From NCBI RefSeq assembly GCF_009707865.1, contig NZ_WMBA01000014.1, positions 1 through 64,000 of the forward strand: DNA of 64,000 nucleotides, in the 5' to 3' direction. This DNA comes from Amycolatopsis pithecellobii. Its GTDB lineage: Bacteria > Actinomycetota > Actinomycetes > Mycobacteriales > Pseudonocardiaceae. The notes under the pieces are model-generated. The model did no database searches, was not told the DNA's origin, and saw only the letters and a list, made by a program, of their open reading frames with translations. Positions 9,289 through 17,473 of the stretch are shown here, one piece after another (position 1 is the first letter of the stretch; the number at the start of each line of letters is the position of its first letter). A program made the translations under genes and the position numbers.

Positions 9289-9553
9289 GTTCGCTGCGAA
9301 TGAAATCGGTCAGGAACGACGCGAGCTTGCGGATCGACGGGTAGTCCCAGACCACGGTGACGTCGGGAAGGACGTCGAACGCGTCCTCGATCTCGGTGAT
9401 GACGGCGAATGCCGCCACGGAGTCGAGACCGTAGTCGCTCAGCGGGCTGTCCGGGTCGATTTCGGTCTCCGGTCGCTCGGCATACCGCGCGACGGCCTTC
9501 GTGAGCCATGCGATCATGCCCTCGACCGTGGGCACCTCATGCGTCCTGGTCAT
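9281..9553 (-). CDS. Stand-alone acyl carrier protein
   Basis: A 90-residue phosphopantetheine-binding carrier protein. The attachment serine sits in YGLDSVAAF near residue 45, flanked by the expected helices (MIAWLTKAVARY before, VITEIEDAFDV after). The ATG chosen has GAGG six bases upstream; a second ATG four codons earlier lacks such spacing. It is encoded between the two dehydrogenase-like genes and the condensation gene, so it probably carries the fatty acyl chain while that chain is activated, desaturated and transferred. Confidence 0.9.
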   Translation of the reverse strand: MTRTHEVPTVEGMIAWLTKAVARYAERPETEIDPDSPLSDYGLDSVAAFAVITEIEDAFDVLPDVTVVWDYPSIRKLASFLTDFIRSERE

Positions 9554-9590
9554 CAAACACCTCATCCTGTAGTCGCTGGAACATGGCGGG

Positions 9591-11300
9591 TCAGGCCTCG
9601 AAGACGGGATGGCCGGACAACCCGAGGTCGATGTTGCCGGCGCACCGGTCGAGGAGTTCGGTGAACAAGCGATCCTCGACCTTGCCGGGTAGCTGCCCCG
9701 GTGAGCGGCCGCCGGCAAGCTTGGTCAGCGCGGCTACCGCCCAGGCCGACAACCAGTCGCCACTGCGCTCCCTGTTGTGGCGCCACGTCTCCAGACACAC
9801 ACCCGCCAGCGACAGGCGAGCGTAGCGGTCCACGATCCGGGCGGCCGACGGCGGGGCGTCCACACCGAAGTCCGATGTGGACAGTGCGGTGGCCGCGGCG
9901 CGAAGTTCTCGTCCTTCCGTGGCAAGGGACTCCGCCGGCGTCCGGATCAGCCGCCCGTCAGGTGTGGTGTCACCGGTCAGCGCGGCCAGCCCCGTCGACA
10001 GGCCGCCGAAGAGATGGTCGCGTCCGTTGCCGGTCACTCGCAGCTTGGCGAATTCGAGCGGCGGAAGGTCGGCCCCGACGGCGAACAAGTTTTCGTCCGC
10101 GGCATCTTCGGTACCCCAGGATCGCCGGGCGAGCAGCGGAAACTGGGGCAACAGGGTCATCCGGCAAGCGGCCCTGCTGATGTGGACCACGCCGATCGCC
10201 CGGATGTCGCGCATGAGCTTCTGGAAGATGGCGGTGGGTCCCGCACGCAGGTACGAGTGGGCTCCGAGGATCATCGCCAGTTGATTCATGGCGTCCAGGA
10301 GCAGGGTCGGCAGCTGGTACTTGACCGTGGCGGCGTGCAGCGCACCCTCACCCGGGTAGACGTGCAACGACCGTGCCGCCGAGGTCGAGAAGGCGTCCGC
10401 GGCGACCAGCGTGACGAAGACGTCAACCAGTTTGGACTTCAGATGCGGTAAGTCGATCGCCGCTTTGCCGTACAGGGTCCGGCCGAGCAGATGCCTGACC
10501 GTGCAGCGCAGAGCGGTGTCGACGACCGTGGTCATCATGGCCGGCAACGCGATCCTGGTCAGCTGGAACGCTTTCATCGTGTTTTCGGTGCCGCGTCCGA
10601 GGCGGCCGAGCACCCGGTCCTCGTCCACTGGTGCCGCGTGAAACGCGATGCCACCGAGATGGACGCCACGCAGGCCGACCGTGCCGAACCTGGGCAGTGA
10701 CCTCACCCGTGCGCCGGTGAGGTCGGGACCTCGCAGCAGCAACTGCGAATGTGCCTGGGCCGGCTGGGTTCCGCCGGTCGCCGCGAACAACACCAGTGCT
10801 TCGGCGCGGTCGACGTCGGCGATGACCTCCTTGCGCCCGTCGAGAATCAGCCGGTCGCCGGCCGGCCGCGCGGTGAACTCGGCGGCGGTGAATTCGTTGC
10901 CGTGCTCGAGTTCGTGGTAAGCGCAAGCCAGCCGGTGACCGGCGAGGAGCGTTTCGGCGACGTAGCGCCGCTGGTCGTCGTCACCGGCGAGCCAGACACA
11001 AACACTGGCCAGCAGCGAAGGGGTGAGGTAACCGGCGTTGAGGCCCGGATCGCGACGGCTCACGGCCCGGCCGACGGCGATGAGGTCGTCGAGGCGCGTG
11101 AAACGACCGCCGAGCTCGTACGGTACCAGTTCGGCGTTCATCCCGAACTCGTCGAGCGCCCGCTCTCCAGGCGCGAACCTCTCACCGCGCTCGTCGACGG
11201 CGAGAATTTCCTGAAATCCCAACGGGTTCGCTGAGTCGAAGGGATCGCCGAACTTCCGCTCCAGCACGGCGACCCGGTCGAGTGCGGACGCGGTCACCAC
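9591..11300 (-). CDS. Acyl-CoA/acyl-ACP dehydrogenase-like flavoprotein (first of pair)
   Basis: A 569-residue protein with an acyl-CoA dehydrogenase core (N-terminal helices, a mid beta domain with AYHELEHGNEF, a C-terminal helical domain with LRAGPTAIFQKLMRD) and a C-terminal extension of about 150 residues. At the position where many family members have the catalytic Glu of an EGT/EGS motif it reads VVHISRA, so it may lack the general base and act as a partner subunit. GTG GTG starts follow AGGAGG with good spacing; the second overlaps the upstream stop as GTGA. Neighbours suggest it works on an acyl chain bound to the small ACP. Confidence 0.82.
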   Translation of the reverse strand: MVTASALDRVAVLERKFGDPFDSANPLGFQEILAVDERGERFAPGERALDEFGMNAELVPYELGGRFTRLDDLIAVGRAVSRRDPGLNAGYLTPSLLASVCVWLAGDDDQRRYVAETLLAGHRLACAYHELEHGNEFTAAEFTARPAGDRLILDGRKEVIADVDRAEALVLFAATGGTQPAQAHSQLLLRGPDLTGARVRSLPRFGTVGLRGVHLGGIAFHAAPVDEDRVLGRLGRGTENTMKAFQLTRIALPAMMTTVVDTALRCTVRHLLGRTLYGKAAIDLPHLKSKLVDVFVTLVAADAFSTSAARSLHVYPGEGALHAATVKYQLPTLLLDAMNQLAMILGAHSYLRAGPTAIFQKLMRDIRAIGVVHISRAACRMTLLPQFPLLARRSWGTEDAADENLFAVGADLPPLEFAKLRVTGNGRDHLFGGLSTGLAALTGDTTPDGRLIRTPAESLATEGRELRAAATALSTSDFGVDAPPSAARIVDRYARLSLAGVCLETWRHNRERSGDWLSAWAVAALTKLAGGRSPGQLPGKVEDRLFTELLDRCAGNIDLGLSGHPVFEA

Positions 11301-12976
11301 GGAGAGTCCTCCTGATCGCGGGCAAAGAGGGTCAGACGCTCATCGACTGTCAGTGCGTGCTCGGCCAGAGTGGCGAAGACCTCGTCATCTCCGTGCCTGC
11401 CTGGCACCAGCCGCTCCACGACCAGTTCCAGGCAGCCGCGCAGCAAAGTCCATGTTCGGCCGTCGTCGGGGCGACTCGCGAGGATCAACAGGCACGCGGC
11501 GCCCGCGACGCACAGCTCGTAAAGCTCGGCAAGGGCGAAGGCGTGTGCCCCGGGCATGCCGGAGGCGGGGCGGTAAGCCTCGATGGCGGCGTGGGTCCGC
11601 GCGCAGGCGGCTTCGAAGTCCGCCAGCACGTGCGTCAGGCGGCCGCCGCTGTCCAGCTCACGAACGCGGTGCAGCAACCCCGGCACGGCAAGCGTCAGGC
11701 CGCACCCTGACGCCGAGATCAGCGTCAGTTTGTCATAGGCGATTTCGGGCAAGGGACCGGTGACCAAAGTGGACAGCCGGTCGGCTGCCGACGGGTCGAC
11801 CGCACCGTATCCGCGTCCCAGTCTGGTGAACTGACTGATCAGCAGTTGCCGGTTCACCAGTGTGCTGCCGTCGAAAATGGCGACCAGCCGGTGGTCGCGT
11901 TCCAGCTTGGCGAACTCCCCGTGCTCGAAGACGCCGGTCAGGTAGCCCCGGGCACCCAGCAGTTCGGCGACCTGCTCGATCGCCTCCTGCACGATCGTCG
12001 GGACAAAGGCCTTGCACACCGCGGAAAACACACTCATCTCGCGGGGCAGTACGTGAATGGCACGGGTGGCGACGGCGGTGACCGCCTCGGCCAGCAACAG
12101 TCGCGCGGCGGCACGTCCGATCGTGTCGCGTGCCAGCGGCATCTCAGCCACCGGCCTGCCATACAACCGGCGCCGGCGGGCGAACCGCGTCGCGAGGCGG
12201 ATCGCGTGGTCCCCGGCCCCCAGCGACAGCGCGGCGCAGGCGGTGCGGGTGAGCTGAAGCGCCTTCAACACCGTCTCACCGGCCTTACCGGGTTCGCCGA
12301 TCAGGGCGGTGGCGGGGAGCGGGGCGTCGTGGAACGAGAGACCACTGATGTCGGCGCCGCGGATCCCGTGTGTCGGGATCTTGTCCAAGGGCTCGACGTG
12401 GCGCGGAGCCAGTTCGCGCTTGTCGACCAGGAACAGGCTGAACCCGCGTGGACCGCCCTCGGCCGAGGTGCGTGCCAGCACGCATGCCAACTGCGCCCGG
12501 GTGGCGTTGTTGATCAGCCACTTCGTCCCGTCGAGCCGCCAGCCGTCGGTCGTCCGCTCGGCGGACACCTCGCCCGCGAGAAGGTCGCTGCCATGGCCCT
12601 GTTCGGTGAGGCCCCAGCAGACGATGGCACCGTCGATGATCTGCCGCGCGAGCCACTCGGCCGTCTCCGGCGATCCGGAGACCCACACCGACACCGCGCC
12701 GAGGAAAGTCTTGCCGTGCGCGATGGCGACGGTGAGATCCTGGCGCGCGACGGCCCGCAGCATGGCCACCACCTCCGGGAAAGCAACCAGACGTCCGCCG
12801 AACCGAACCGGCACGTAGTACGCCGGCAGGCCGGCGTCGTCCAGCGCCCGGCACGCTGCTGTGGGGATGACCTCGGCCGCGTCCAGCCGGGCGAGCTCTT
12901 CCGGGGCGAACGGTCCATCAGCGCGCCACTGTCCGAGCATCTCTTCCAGCGCCGTCACTGCCGAACCGGCGCTCAC
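11294..12976 (-). CDS. Acyl-CoA/acyl-ACP dehydrogenase-like flavoprotein (second of pair)
   Basis: A 560-residue acyl-CoA dehydrogenase-family protein. The middle domain shows the FAD/substrate loop CWGLTEQGHGSD and the strand W-L-D-GTKWLINNA; the C-terminal domain has ARGYLTG followed by IFDGSTLVNRQLL, where Asp takes the place of the usual catalytic Glu. A C-terminal extension resembles that of the neighbouring paralog. The GTG start overlaps the stop of the ligase gene (GTGA). Two adjacent dehydrogenases with an acyl ligase and an ACP recall the fatty-acyl tailoring genes of ramoplanin and enduracidin clusters, where such enzymes are thought to introduce double bonds. Confidence 0.84.
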   Translation of the reverse strand: MSAGSAVTALEEMLGQWRADGPFAPEELARLDAAEVIPTAACRALDDAGLPAYYVPVRFGGRLVAFPEVVAMLRAVARQDLTVAIAHGKTFLGAVSVWVSGSPETAEWLARQIIDGAIVCWGLTEQGHGSDLLAGEVSAERTTDGWRLDGTKWLINNATRAQLACVLARTSAEGGPRGFSLFLVDKRELAPRHVEPLDKIPTHGIRGADISGLSFHDAPLPATALIGEPGKAGETVLKALQLTRTACAALSLGAGDHAIRLATRFARRRRLYGRPVAEMPLARDTIGRAAARLLLAEAVTAVATRAIHVLPREMSVFSAVCKAFVPTIVQEAIEQVAELLGARGYLTGVFEHGEFAKLERDHRLVAIFDGSTLVNRQLLISQFTRLGRGYGAVDPSAADRLSTLVTGPLPEIAYDKLTLISASGCGLTLAVPGLLHRVRELDSGGRLTHVLADFEAACARTHAAIEAYRPASGMPGAHAFALAELYELCVAGAACLLILASRPDDGRTWTLLRGCLELVVERLVPGRHGDDEVFATLAEHALTVDERLTLFARDQEDSPW

Positions 12977-14742
12977 GACCCAGCCCCTTCGGAAACGAGG
13001 CTCTGCAACCTGGCCGTCAGGTCCAGGTACAGCGGGGTGGTCTCGTCCTGCAGGAAGCGGCGGCACATTTCCGCACGCTGGATCTTGCCGCTGGTGGTGC
13101 GGGGCACCCCGCCAGGACGTAAGAGCAGCATGCCGTCGAGTTCGACCCCGAACTCCCTGGACACCATCAACCTGACGGAGGAGACAAGTCCGGCGAACTC
13201 CTCCGCTGGCGTGCCGGCCTCGACTTCATGAGCCAGCACGAGCAGTTCGCCGGCGGTGGGGTGGGACACCCCGAACGCGGCACCGACCCTGGCAGCCAGT
13301 CGCGGCTGCTGCGCCCGCGCCGCCTCTTCGATGTCATGGGGGTGCAGGTTCATACCCCGGACGACGATGATTTCCTTCATCCGGCCAACGATGTACAGCT
13401 CGCCGTCATCCACGAGCCCGAGGTCGCCGGTGCGCAGGAAACGCCTTTCACCGTCGGCGGTCATGCCCCCGAACGTGGCCTCCGTCAACTCCGGTGCGTT
13501 CCAGTAGCCTTGGGCAACGCTACCGCCCCGGACCCAGATTTCCCCGATCTCGCCTTCGGCGAGCACGGACCGGGATTCCGGGTCGACAATGCGGACATCC
13601 ACGTCATCACAGCGGCCGCAACTCACCAGGGAATGACCGGCGGCGCCCGCGGGCGAATCCGGCTTTCTGACCACCGGGCGCCTGCGCGCCGAACCGGTCA
13701 CCAGCAGCGTTGATTCCGCCAGTCCGTATGCCGGTGCGAAGGATTCGGGACGAAACCCGGCGGTCTTGAAGCGAGTGGTGAAACGCTCTACGACTGTGGC
13801 GGAAACGGCCTCGGATCCGTTCAGGGCCACTTCCCACCGGGACAGGTCGAGCCCGGCGAGCTGCTCGTCCGTCACACGGCGGGTGCACAGCTCGTAAGCG
13901 AAGTTCGGTGCCGCGGCGACCGCGATCCCCAGCTCGTCGATCATGCGGAGCCACAGGTACGGGCGGCGCAGGAAGGTCATCGGGTCCATCGCGACCGAGG
14001 TACCGCCGAGGATGATGGGCGTGAGCAACTGCCCGATAAGGCCCATGTCGTGGTAGTTGGGCAGCCAGCCACCGACGCGGACCCCGGGTGCGAGATCCAG
14101 CGCTCGCGCGATGGCGGCGATGTTGGCCAGGAGGTTTCCGTGGCTGAGCATCACGCCCTTCGGCAGACCGGTGGAGCCCGACGTGTACTGGAGCACGGCA
14201 AGGGTGTCCGCGTCGTTGTCGGCCAACTCGTCGTCGGCCAGGCCGGGATGCTCACTGTGCTCGACGTCGAGAACCGGCAGTGGCAAGCCCTCCTCGCCGA
14301 GCCAGGCCGACACGTGGACCGCGGACTTCGAGGTGGTCAGGACGGCCGAGACCCCCGCGTCGACGGCTATCGCGGCGATCCTGCGGCGCTCGTGCGCGAA
14401 GCGTCCCGGAACCGGGACGGGAACGGCGATCCTGCCGCTGTAGAAGCACCCGAAAAGCGCGCCGGTGAAGGAAACGCCAGGTGGCAGGCACAACAGCACC
14501 CGGTCGCCGGGTTCTCCCTGAGCCGACAACCACTGGCCGACCCGTCTCGCCCGGAGATCGACCTCGGCCGCGCTGAACGATACCGCTCCCCCGCTGCCGG
14601 CGTCGTATTCGCACAGCACCGGAGCGGCAGGCCCCTCCGAGACCCGCCGCCTCAAGGCCATCTCAAGGCTTGACAGCAGAGGGTCTTTCTCACCGACATG
14701 TTCGGGACTTGTTTTTCCGTGTGGCGGAACCACAATCGCCAT
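12973..14742 (-). CDS. Fatty acyl-AMP ligase (FAAL)
   Basis: A 589-residue adenylate-forming enzyme predicted to activate a fatty acid with ATP and load it on the ACP. It shows the P-loop-like YTSGSTGLPKGVMLSHGN (about residue 195), the FAAL/long-chain signature YHDMGLIGQLLTPI, the YGLAEST motif, RTGDLG and the C-terminal lysine motif TTSGKIQR. YHDMGLIG and gene context favour a FAAL over a CoA ligase. It is the first gene of the cassette ligase-dehydrogenase-dehydrogenase-ACP-condensation-MFS, with stop/start overlaps between most members. Confidence 0.9.
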   Translation of the reverse strand: MAIVVPPHGKTSPEHVGEKDPLLSSLEMALRRRVSEGPAAPVLCEYDAGSGGAVSFSAAEVDLRARRVGQWLSAQGEPGDRVLLCLPPGVSFTGALFGCFYSGRIAVPVPVPGRFAHERRRIAAIAVDAGVSAVLTTSKSAVHVSAWLGEEGLPLPVLDVEHSEHPGLADDELADNDADTLAVLQYTSGSTGLPKGVMLSHGNLLANIAAIARALDLAPGVRVGGWLPNYHDMGLIGQLLTPIILGGTSVAMDPMTFLRRPYLWLRMIDELGIAVAAAPNFAYELCTRRVTDEQLAGLDLSRWEVALNGSEAVSATVVERFTTRFKTAGFRPESFAPAYGLAESTLLVTGSARRRPVVRKPDSPAGAAGHSLVSCGRCDDVDVRIVDPESRSVLAEGEIGEIWVRGGSVAQGYWNAPELTEATFGGMTADGERRFLRTGDLGLVDDGELYIVGRMKEIIVVRGMNLHPHDIEEAARAQQPRLAARVGAAFGVSHPTAGELLVLAHEVEAGTPAEEFAGLVSSVRLMVSREFGVELDGMLLLRPGGVPRTTSGKIQRAEMCRRFLQDETTPLYLDLTARLQSLVSEGAGS

Positions 14743-14791
14743 GGTTCAAAACGTAGCGGCCATCGCCGACATCAGCGCTGCCCCGAGAAAA

Positions 14792-14828
14792 TCCTTGAGG
14801 TCTTCTTGAGAATCGGTGTGCTCAAGGA
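14792..14828 (-). promoter_or_regulatory. Inverted repeat upstream of the acyl-AMP ligase gene
   Basis: Eight-base arms TCCTTGAG/CTCAAGGA are separated by 21 bases, with an extra CTTGAG copy between them at 14805-14810. The repeat lies 50-86 bases upstream of the ligase start, a good place for an operator or activator site of the lipid cassette. The surrounding 14743-15093 stretch holds no gene I can support; a 64-codon minus-strand frame at 14746-14940 has no recognisable features, and 14985-15060 is distinctly AT-rich. Confidence 0.4.
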
Positions 14829-15093
14829 CCACAATGCGGCCCACGAGGTAATTTCGTGCATTCGGACCGATTTTTTGGGCAGCCACCGAGTCACGGGTGT
14901 GGCTCAGTGGCTGGACGGCATGACCGGTGCATGCTCGCACCAGCTGGACCGACGCCGAGGGCCTCGGGCCGCATAATCAAGGAGGCCCTTTATTCTGGCT
15001 AATCTGAAAATTGCAGCAGATCGTTGCTCTGCTTCCCGGCTTATAAAAAGGATTGTTTCAAGGTCGGCCTCCGTCGAAGATAAGTGAACCGCC

Positions 15094-15465
15094 CTACGGC
15101 CGCGGCACCGTTGGGGACACGATGTCTCCGGCCAGTGGAGCGACCGCGGCGAGGATCTGGTCCACCAGGTTCTGCGGCACCCCGGCATCGAGCAGTGACT
15201 CCGACAGCAGTGTGGCCACCCGGTCGAACTGCGCCTGCCCGATACCGCGACCGCGATGGGCGTCCCGCATGCTCAGACCCGCATAGTGGTCCGGACCACC
15301 CAAGGCTCCGGCGAAGAACTCGACCTGTTTGCCCTTCAACCGGTTCAGGTTGGCACCGGCGAAGTAGGGCGCGAGCTCACTGTCCGCGAGGACGCGGATG
15401 TAGAACTCATCGACGACCGCACTGAGGGCCTCCTGGCCACCGATCTGGTCGTAAATGCTGGTCAA
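15094..15465 (-). CDS. Truncated hemoglobin (group I, GlbN-like)
   Basis: A 123-residue 2-over-2 globin. It begins TSIYDQIGG, has the B10 region VVDEFYIRVLAD, the glycine-rich GGPDHY turn, and the proximal histidine in MRDAHRGRGI. Group I truncated globins are known to oxidise nitric oxide to nitrate. The start is a TTG with GGAG eight bases upstream, and it overlaps the DivIVA-gene stop as TTGA, which fixes it. It is third in an operon with a flavohemoglobin, pointing to nitric oxide or oxygen chemistry. Confidence 0.9.
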   Translation of the reverse strand: MTSIYDQIGGQEALSAVVDEFYIRVLADSELAPYFAGANLNRLKGKQVEFFAGALGGPDHYAGLSMRDAHRGRGIGQAQFDRVATLLSESLLDAGVPQNLVDQILAAVAPLAGDIVSPTVPRP

Positions 15466-16097
15466 GGTCGTCTCCGATCCCGTTGGGTGAATTGTTCCGG
15501 CAGCTGTGCGAGCTTGTCGACTTCCTGAGCGAACGCGTCCGACGCCGCGTGCAGCTGGACCTGCACGGCATGACAGAAGGCGCGCAGCCACGCGAGCCTG
15601 CGTTCCATCTCCTCGATTTCCGCGGCATGCCGGTCGTCGCGGGAGGTGTGCTGCGCCCGCGCCACCTCCTGAGCCGCGATTTCCGCCTGCTGTTCGGCAT
15701 CCGACAGCAGTTCCATTGCCTGGCGACGGGCATCGCCGGTCAGCCTGCGGCACTGCGCCTCCGCCTGCGCGATGTACGCCTCGGCCTGCAACTGCGCCTC
15801 GGACAGCAGGTTCACCGCCTCCACGTCCGGCTTCCTCTGCAGCCGGCCCGGGTCGACGTTCTCGCCCTGGCTGCGGTACCAGTCACGGAGCCGGTCGATC
15901 TCCGCGCGCAGCCGCGCGTTCTCCGCCTCGCTTGCCGCGATCTCCTCGGCCAGCCGGTGCTGGAACAGTTCGACCTCGTCGGGGTCGACACCGCGGCGGC
16001 CCAACGGGGTCCTGCTGAACGTGATGCCGCGGATGCGCTCGGGGGTGAGCACCCGCCGGACCGCGGGTGGCCGCTGGTCACCTGCCTGAAGTGTCAT
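15462..16097 (-). CDS. DivIVA-domain coiled-coil protein
   Basis: A 211-residue protein whose N-terminus has the DivIVA pattern LTPERIRGITFSRTPLGRRG followed by DPDEVELFQHRLAEE, then a long charged coiled coil (about residues 45-200) rich in Ala, Glu, Gln and Arg. DivIVA-type proteins mark poles and septa or scaffold other proteins at the membrane. Here it is encoded between two globin genes, 11 bases after the flavohemoglobin gene and overlapping the truncated hemoglobin gene by four bases. A role in positioning or scaffolding the globins is inference from the operon. Confidence 0.82.
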   Translation of the reverse strand: MTLQAGDQRPPAVRRVLTPERIRGITFSRTPLGRRGVDPDEVELFQHRLAEEIAASEAENARLRAEIDRLRDWYRSQGENVDPGRLQRKPDVEAVNLLSEAQLQAEAYIAQAEAQCRRLTGDARRQAMELLSDAEQQAEIAAQEVARAQHTSRDDRHAAEIEEMERRLAWLRAFCHAVQVQLHAASDAFAQEVDKLAQLPEQFTQRDRRRP

Positions 16098-16108
16098 GCT
16101 GGGTCGTC

Positions 16109-17269
16109 CTATCCCCTCTTCAGAACGTCGATCCCGGCCCCCACCGGGTCCTGATAACCGCTGAAGTCCTCGCAGCGGACGCGTTCGGCGCCGATGCCGG
16201 CCGCGTAGAGCAGCTCACAGGTCCCCGCCACCATTGCCGGTGAACCGCATACGTAGATTTCCTGATCCGCCCACGGCCCGTACCGCACGGCGATCTCCCC
16301 GACCATGCCCCTTGCCCCGGAGAACCGGACGTCGTCGGACACGACCGGGGTCACCCGCAGGCTCGGCAGCGCGTTGTCGAGCGCCCGCAGCGCCGGGGCG
16401 TCGTAGAAGTCCCGCGCCGTACGGGCGCCGAGAAACAGATGTGCCTTACGGGGCACCGGTTCCTGGGCGATCTGGCCGAGCAGCGCCTTCATCGGCGCGA
16501 ACCCGGTGCCTCCGCAGATCAGCACGATGTCGCGGCCATGGTCGAGCGTGAGCCGCGACCCGACCGGGGATCCCAGCCGCAGCATGTCACCGGTGGTGAT
16601 GCCTTGGACCAGCGCCGAGCTGACCGCCCCACCATCGACCATCCGGACGTGCAGTTCGACGAGGTTGTCCTCGCGCGGTGGCCGGGCGGGCGTGTAATAC
16701 CGCCAGATCCGGGGCCGTAGCTCGGTTTCCACCGCGATGCTCTGCCCCGGCAGCCAGGTCAACGGATGATCCGTGCGCACGGTCAGCACCGCGGTGTCGA
16801 GGGTGCGCCGCTCGTGTCCGAGGACCTCGGCGTTCCACCACGGCGGTGAACTGCGCTCGTCTTCGCCGGCGGCGGTCGTCATGACGTCGGCCACCAGCTT
16901 GTACGCGGCGGTCCAGTCGGCGGCCAGGTCCGGCGTCCACTCGTCGCGCAGAAAGTGTTCGAGCGTGGCGAGCAACGCCTGTCCCACCGCGGGATAGTGC
17001 TCGCTGGTGACCGCGAACTTGCGGTGGTCACGCCCCAGTTGCCGCAGGAACGGGACCGCGCTGTCGAGGTCGTCGACGTGGGACACGACCCGGCCCAGCG
17101 CGCGGACCAGCTTGTCCCGCTGGGCCGACATGCCGGCGGGAAACATCTGGCGCAGGTGCGGATTGGCCAGGAACAGCGTCGAATAGAAGAACAATGGCAC
17201 TCCGCCGCCGAAATCCGCGACCGTGTTCCAGCTGCTGCGCAGCCGAGCGGTATCCACCGTCGTGCTCAT
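16109..17269 (-). CDS. hmp: Flavohemoglobin (nitric oxide dioxygenase)
   Basis: A 386-residue fusion of a globin domain (about residues 1-135) and a ferredoxin-reductase-like FAD/NAD(P)H domain. The globin part shows the distal Gln context MSAQRDKLVRAL and the proximal His in RDHRKFAVTSEHY; the reductase part shows RYYTPAR (FAD), LICGGTGFAP (pyridine nucleotide) and YVCGSPAMV. Such proteins convert nitric oxide to nitrate with O2 and NAD(P)H. The ATG with AGAAGGGAA directly upstream was chosen; the frame extends 36 codons further without family similarity. It heads the operon with the DivIVA and truncated hemoglobin genes. Confidence 0.92.
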   Translation of the reverse strand: MSTTVDTARLRSSWNTVADFGGGVPLFFYSTLFLANPHLRQMFPAGMSAQRDKLVRALGRVVSHVDDLDSAVPFLRQLGRDHRKFAVTSEHYPAVGQALLATLEHFLRDEWTPDLAADWTAAYKLVADVMTTAAGEDERSSPPWWNAEVLGHERRTLDTAVLTVRTDHPLTWLPGQSIAVETELRPRIWRYYTPARPPREDNLVELHVRMVDGGAVSSALVQGITTGDMLRLGSPVGSRLTLDHGRDIVLICGGTGFAPMKALLGQIAQEPVPRKAHLFLGARTARDFYDAPALRALDNALPSLRVTPVVSDDVRFSGARGMVGEIAVRYGPWADQEIYVCGSPAMVAGTCELLYAAGIGAERVRCEDFSGYQDPVGAGIDVLKRG

Positions 17270-17353
17270 TTCCCTTCTGGGACCCCCGGGGGCAAAGCGG
17301 TTGCGCAGCAGCGTAAGCGGCGGGCAATTTGCATTCAAGGGTTTGCCAGATCC

Positions 17354-17368
17354 GGAAAAAATTTTTCC
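17354..17368. promoter_or_regulatory. AT-rich palindrome upstream of the globin operon
   Basis: The 204-base gap between the flavohemoglobin start and the TetR stop contains the palindrome GGAAAAAATTTTTCC, 85-99 bases upstream of the flavohemoglobin start, and a second small one, ATGCGTCGCAT, at 17429-17439. The gap is much more AT-rich than its surroundings. Either could be an operator for a nitric-oxide- or oxygen-responsive regulator; no known consensus was matched. Confidence 0.35.
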
Positions 17369-17473
17369 TTGATCCATACCAACATGGCCAAGGGCAACGT
17401 AGTGGTACAGACCTTTAATGAAGGTGATATGCGTCGCATTTTTCGGGGCCGCGCCGATCTTGCGGTCGGAGCC

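Noticed and set aside
7996-14742. Calling the lipid cassette an NRPS cluster
   Set aside because: There is one condensation domain and one ACP, but no amino-acid adenylation domain and no multidomain protein.
14746-14940. A 64-codon minus-strand frame upstream of the acyl-AMP ligase gene
   Set aside because: It overlaps the likely promoter and inverted repeat and has no recognisable features.
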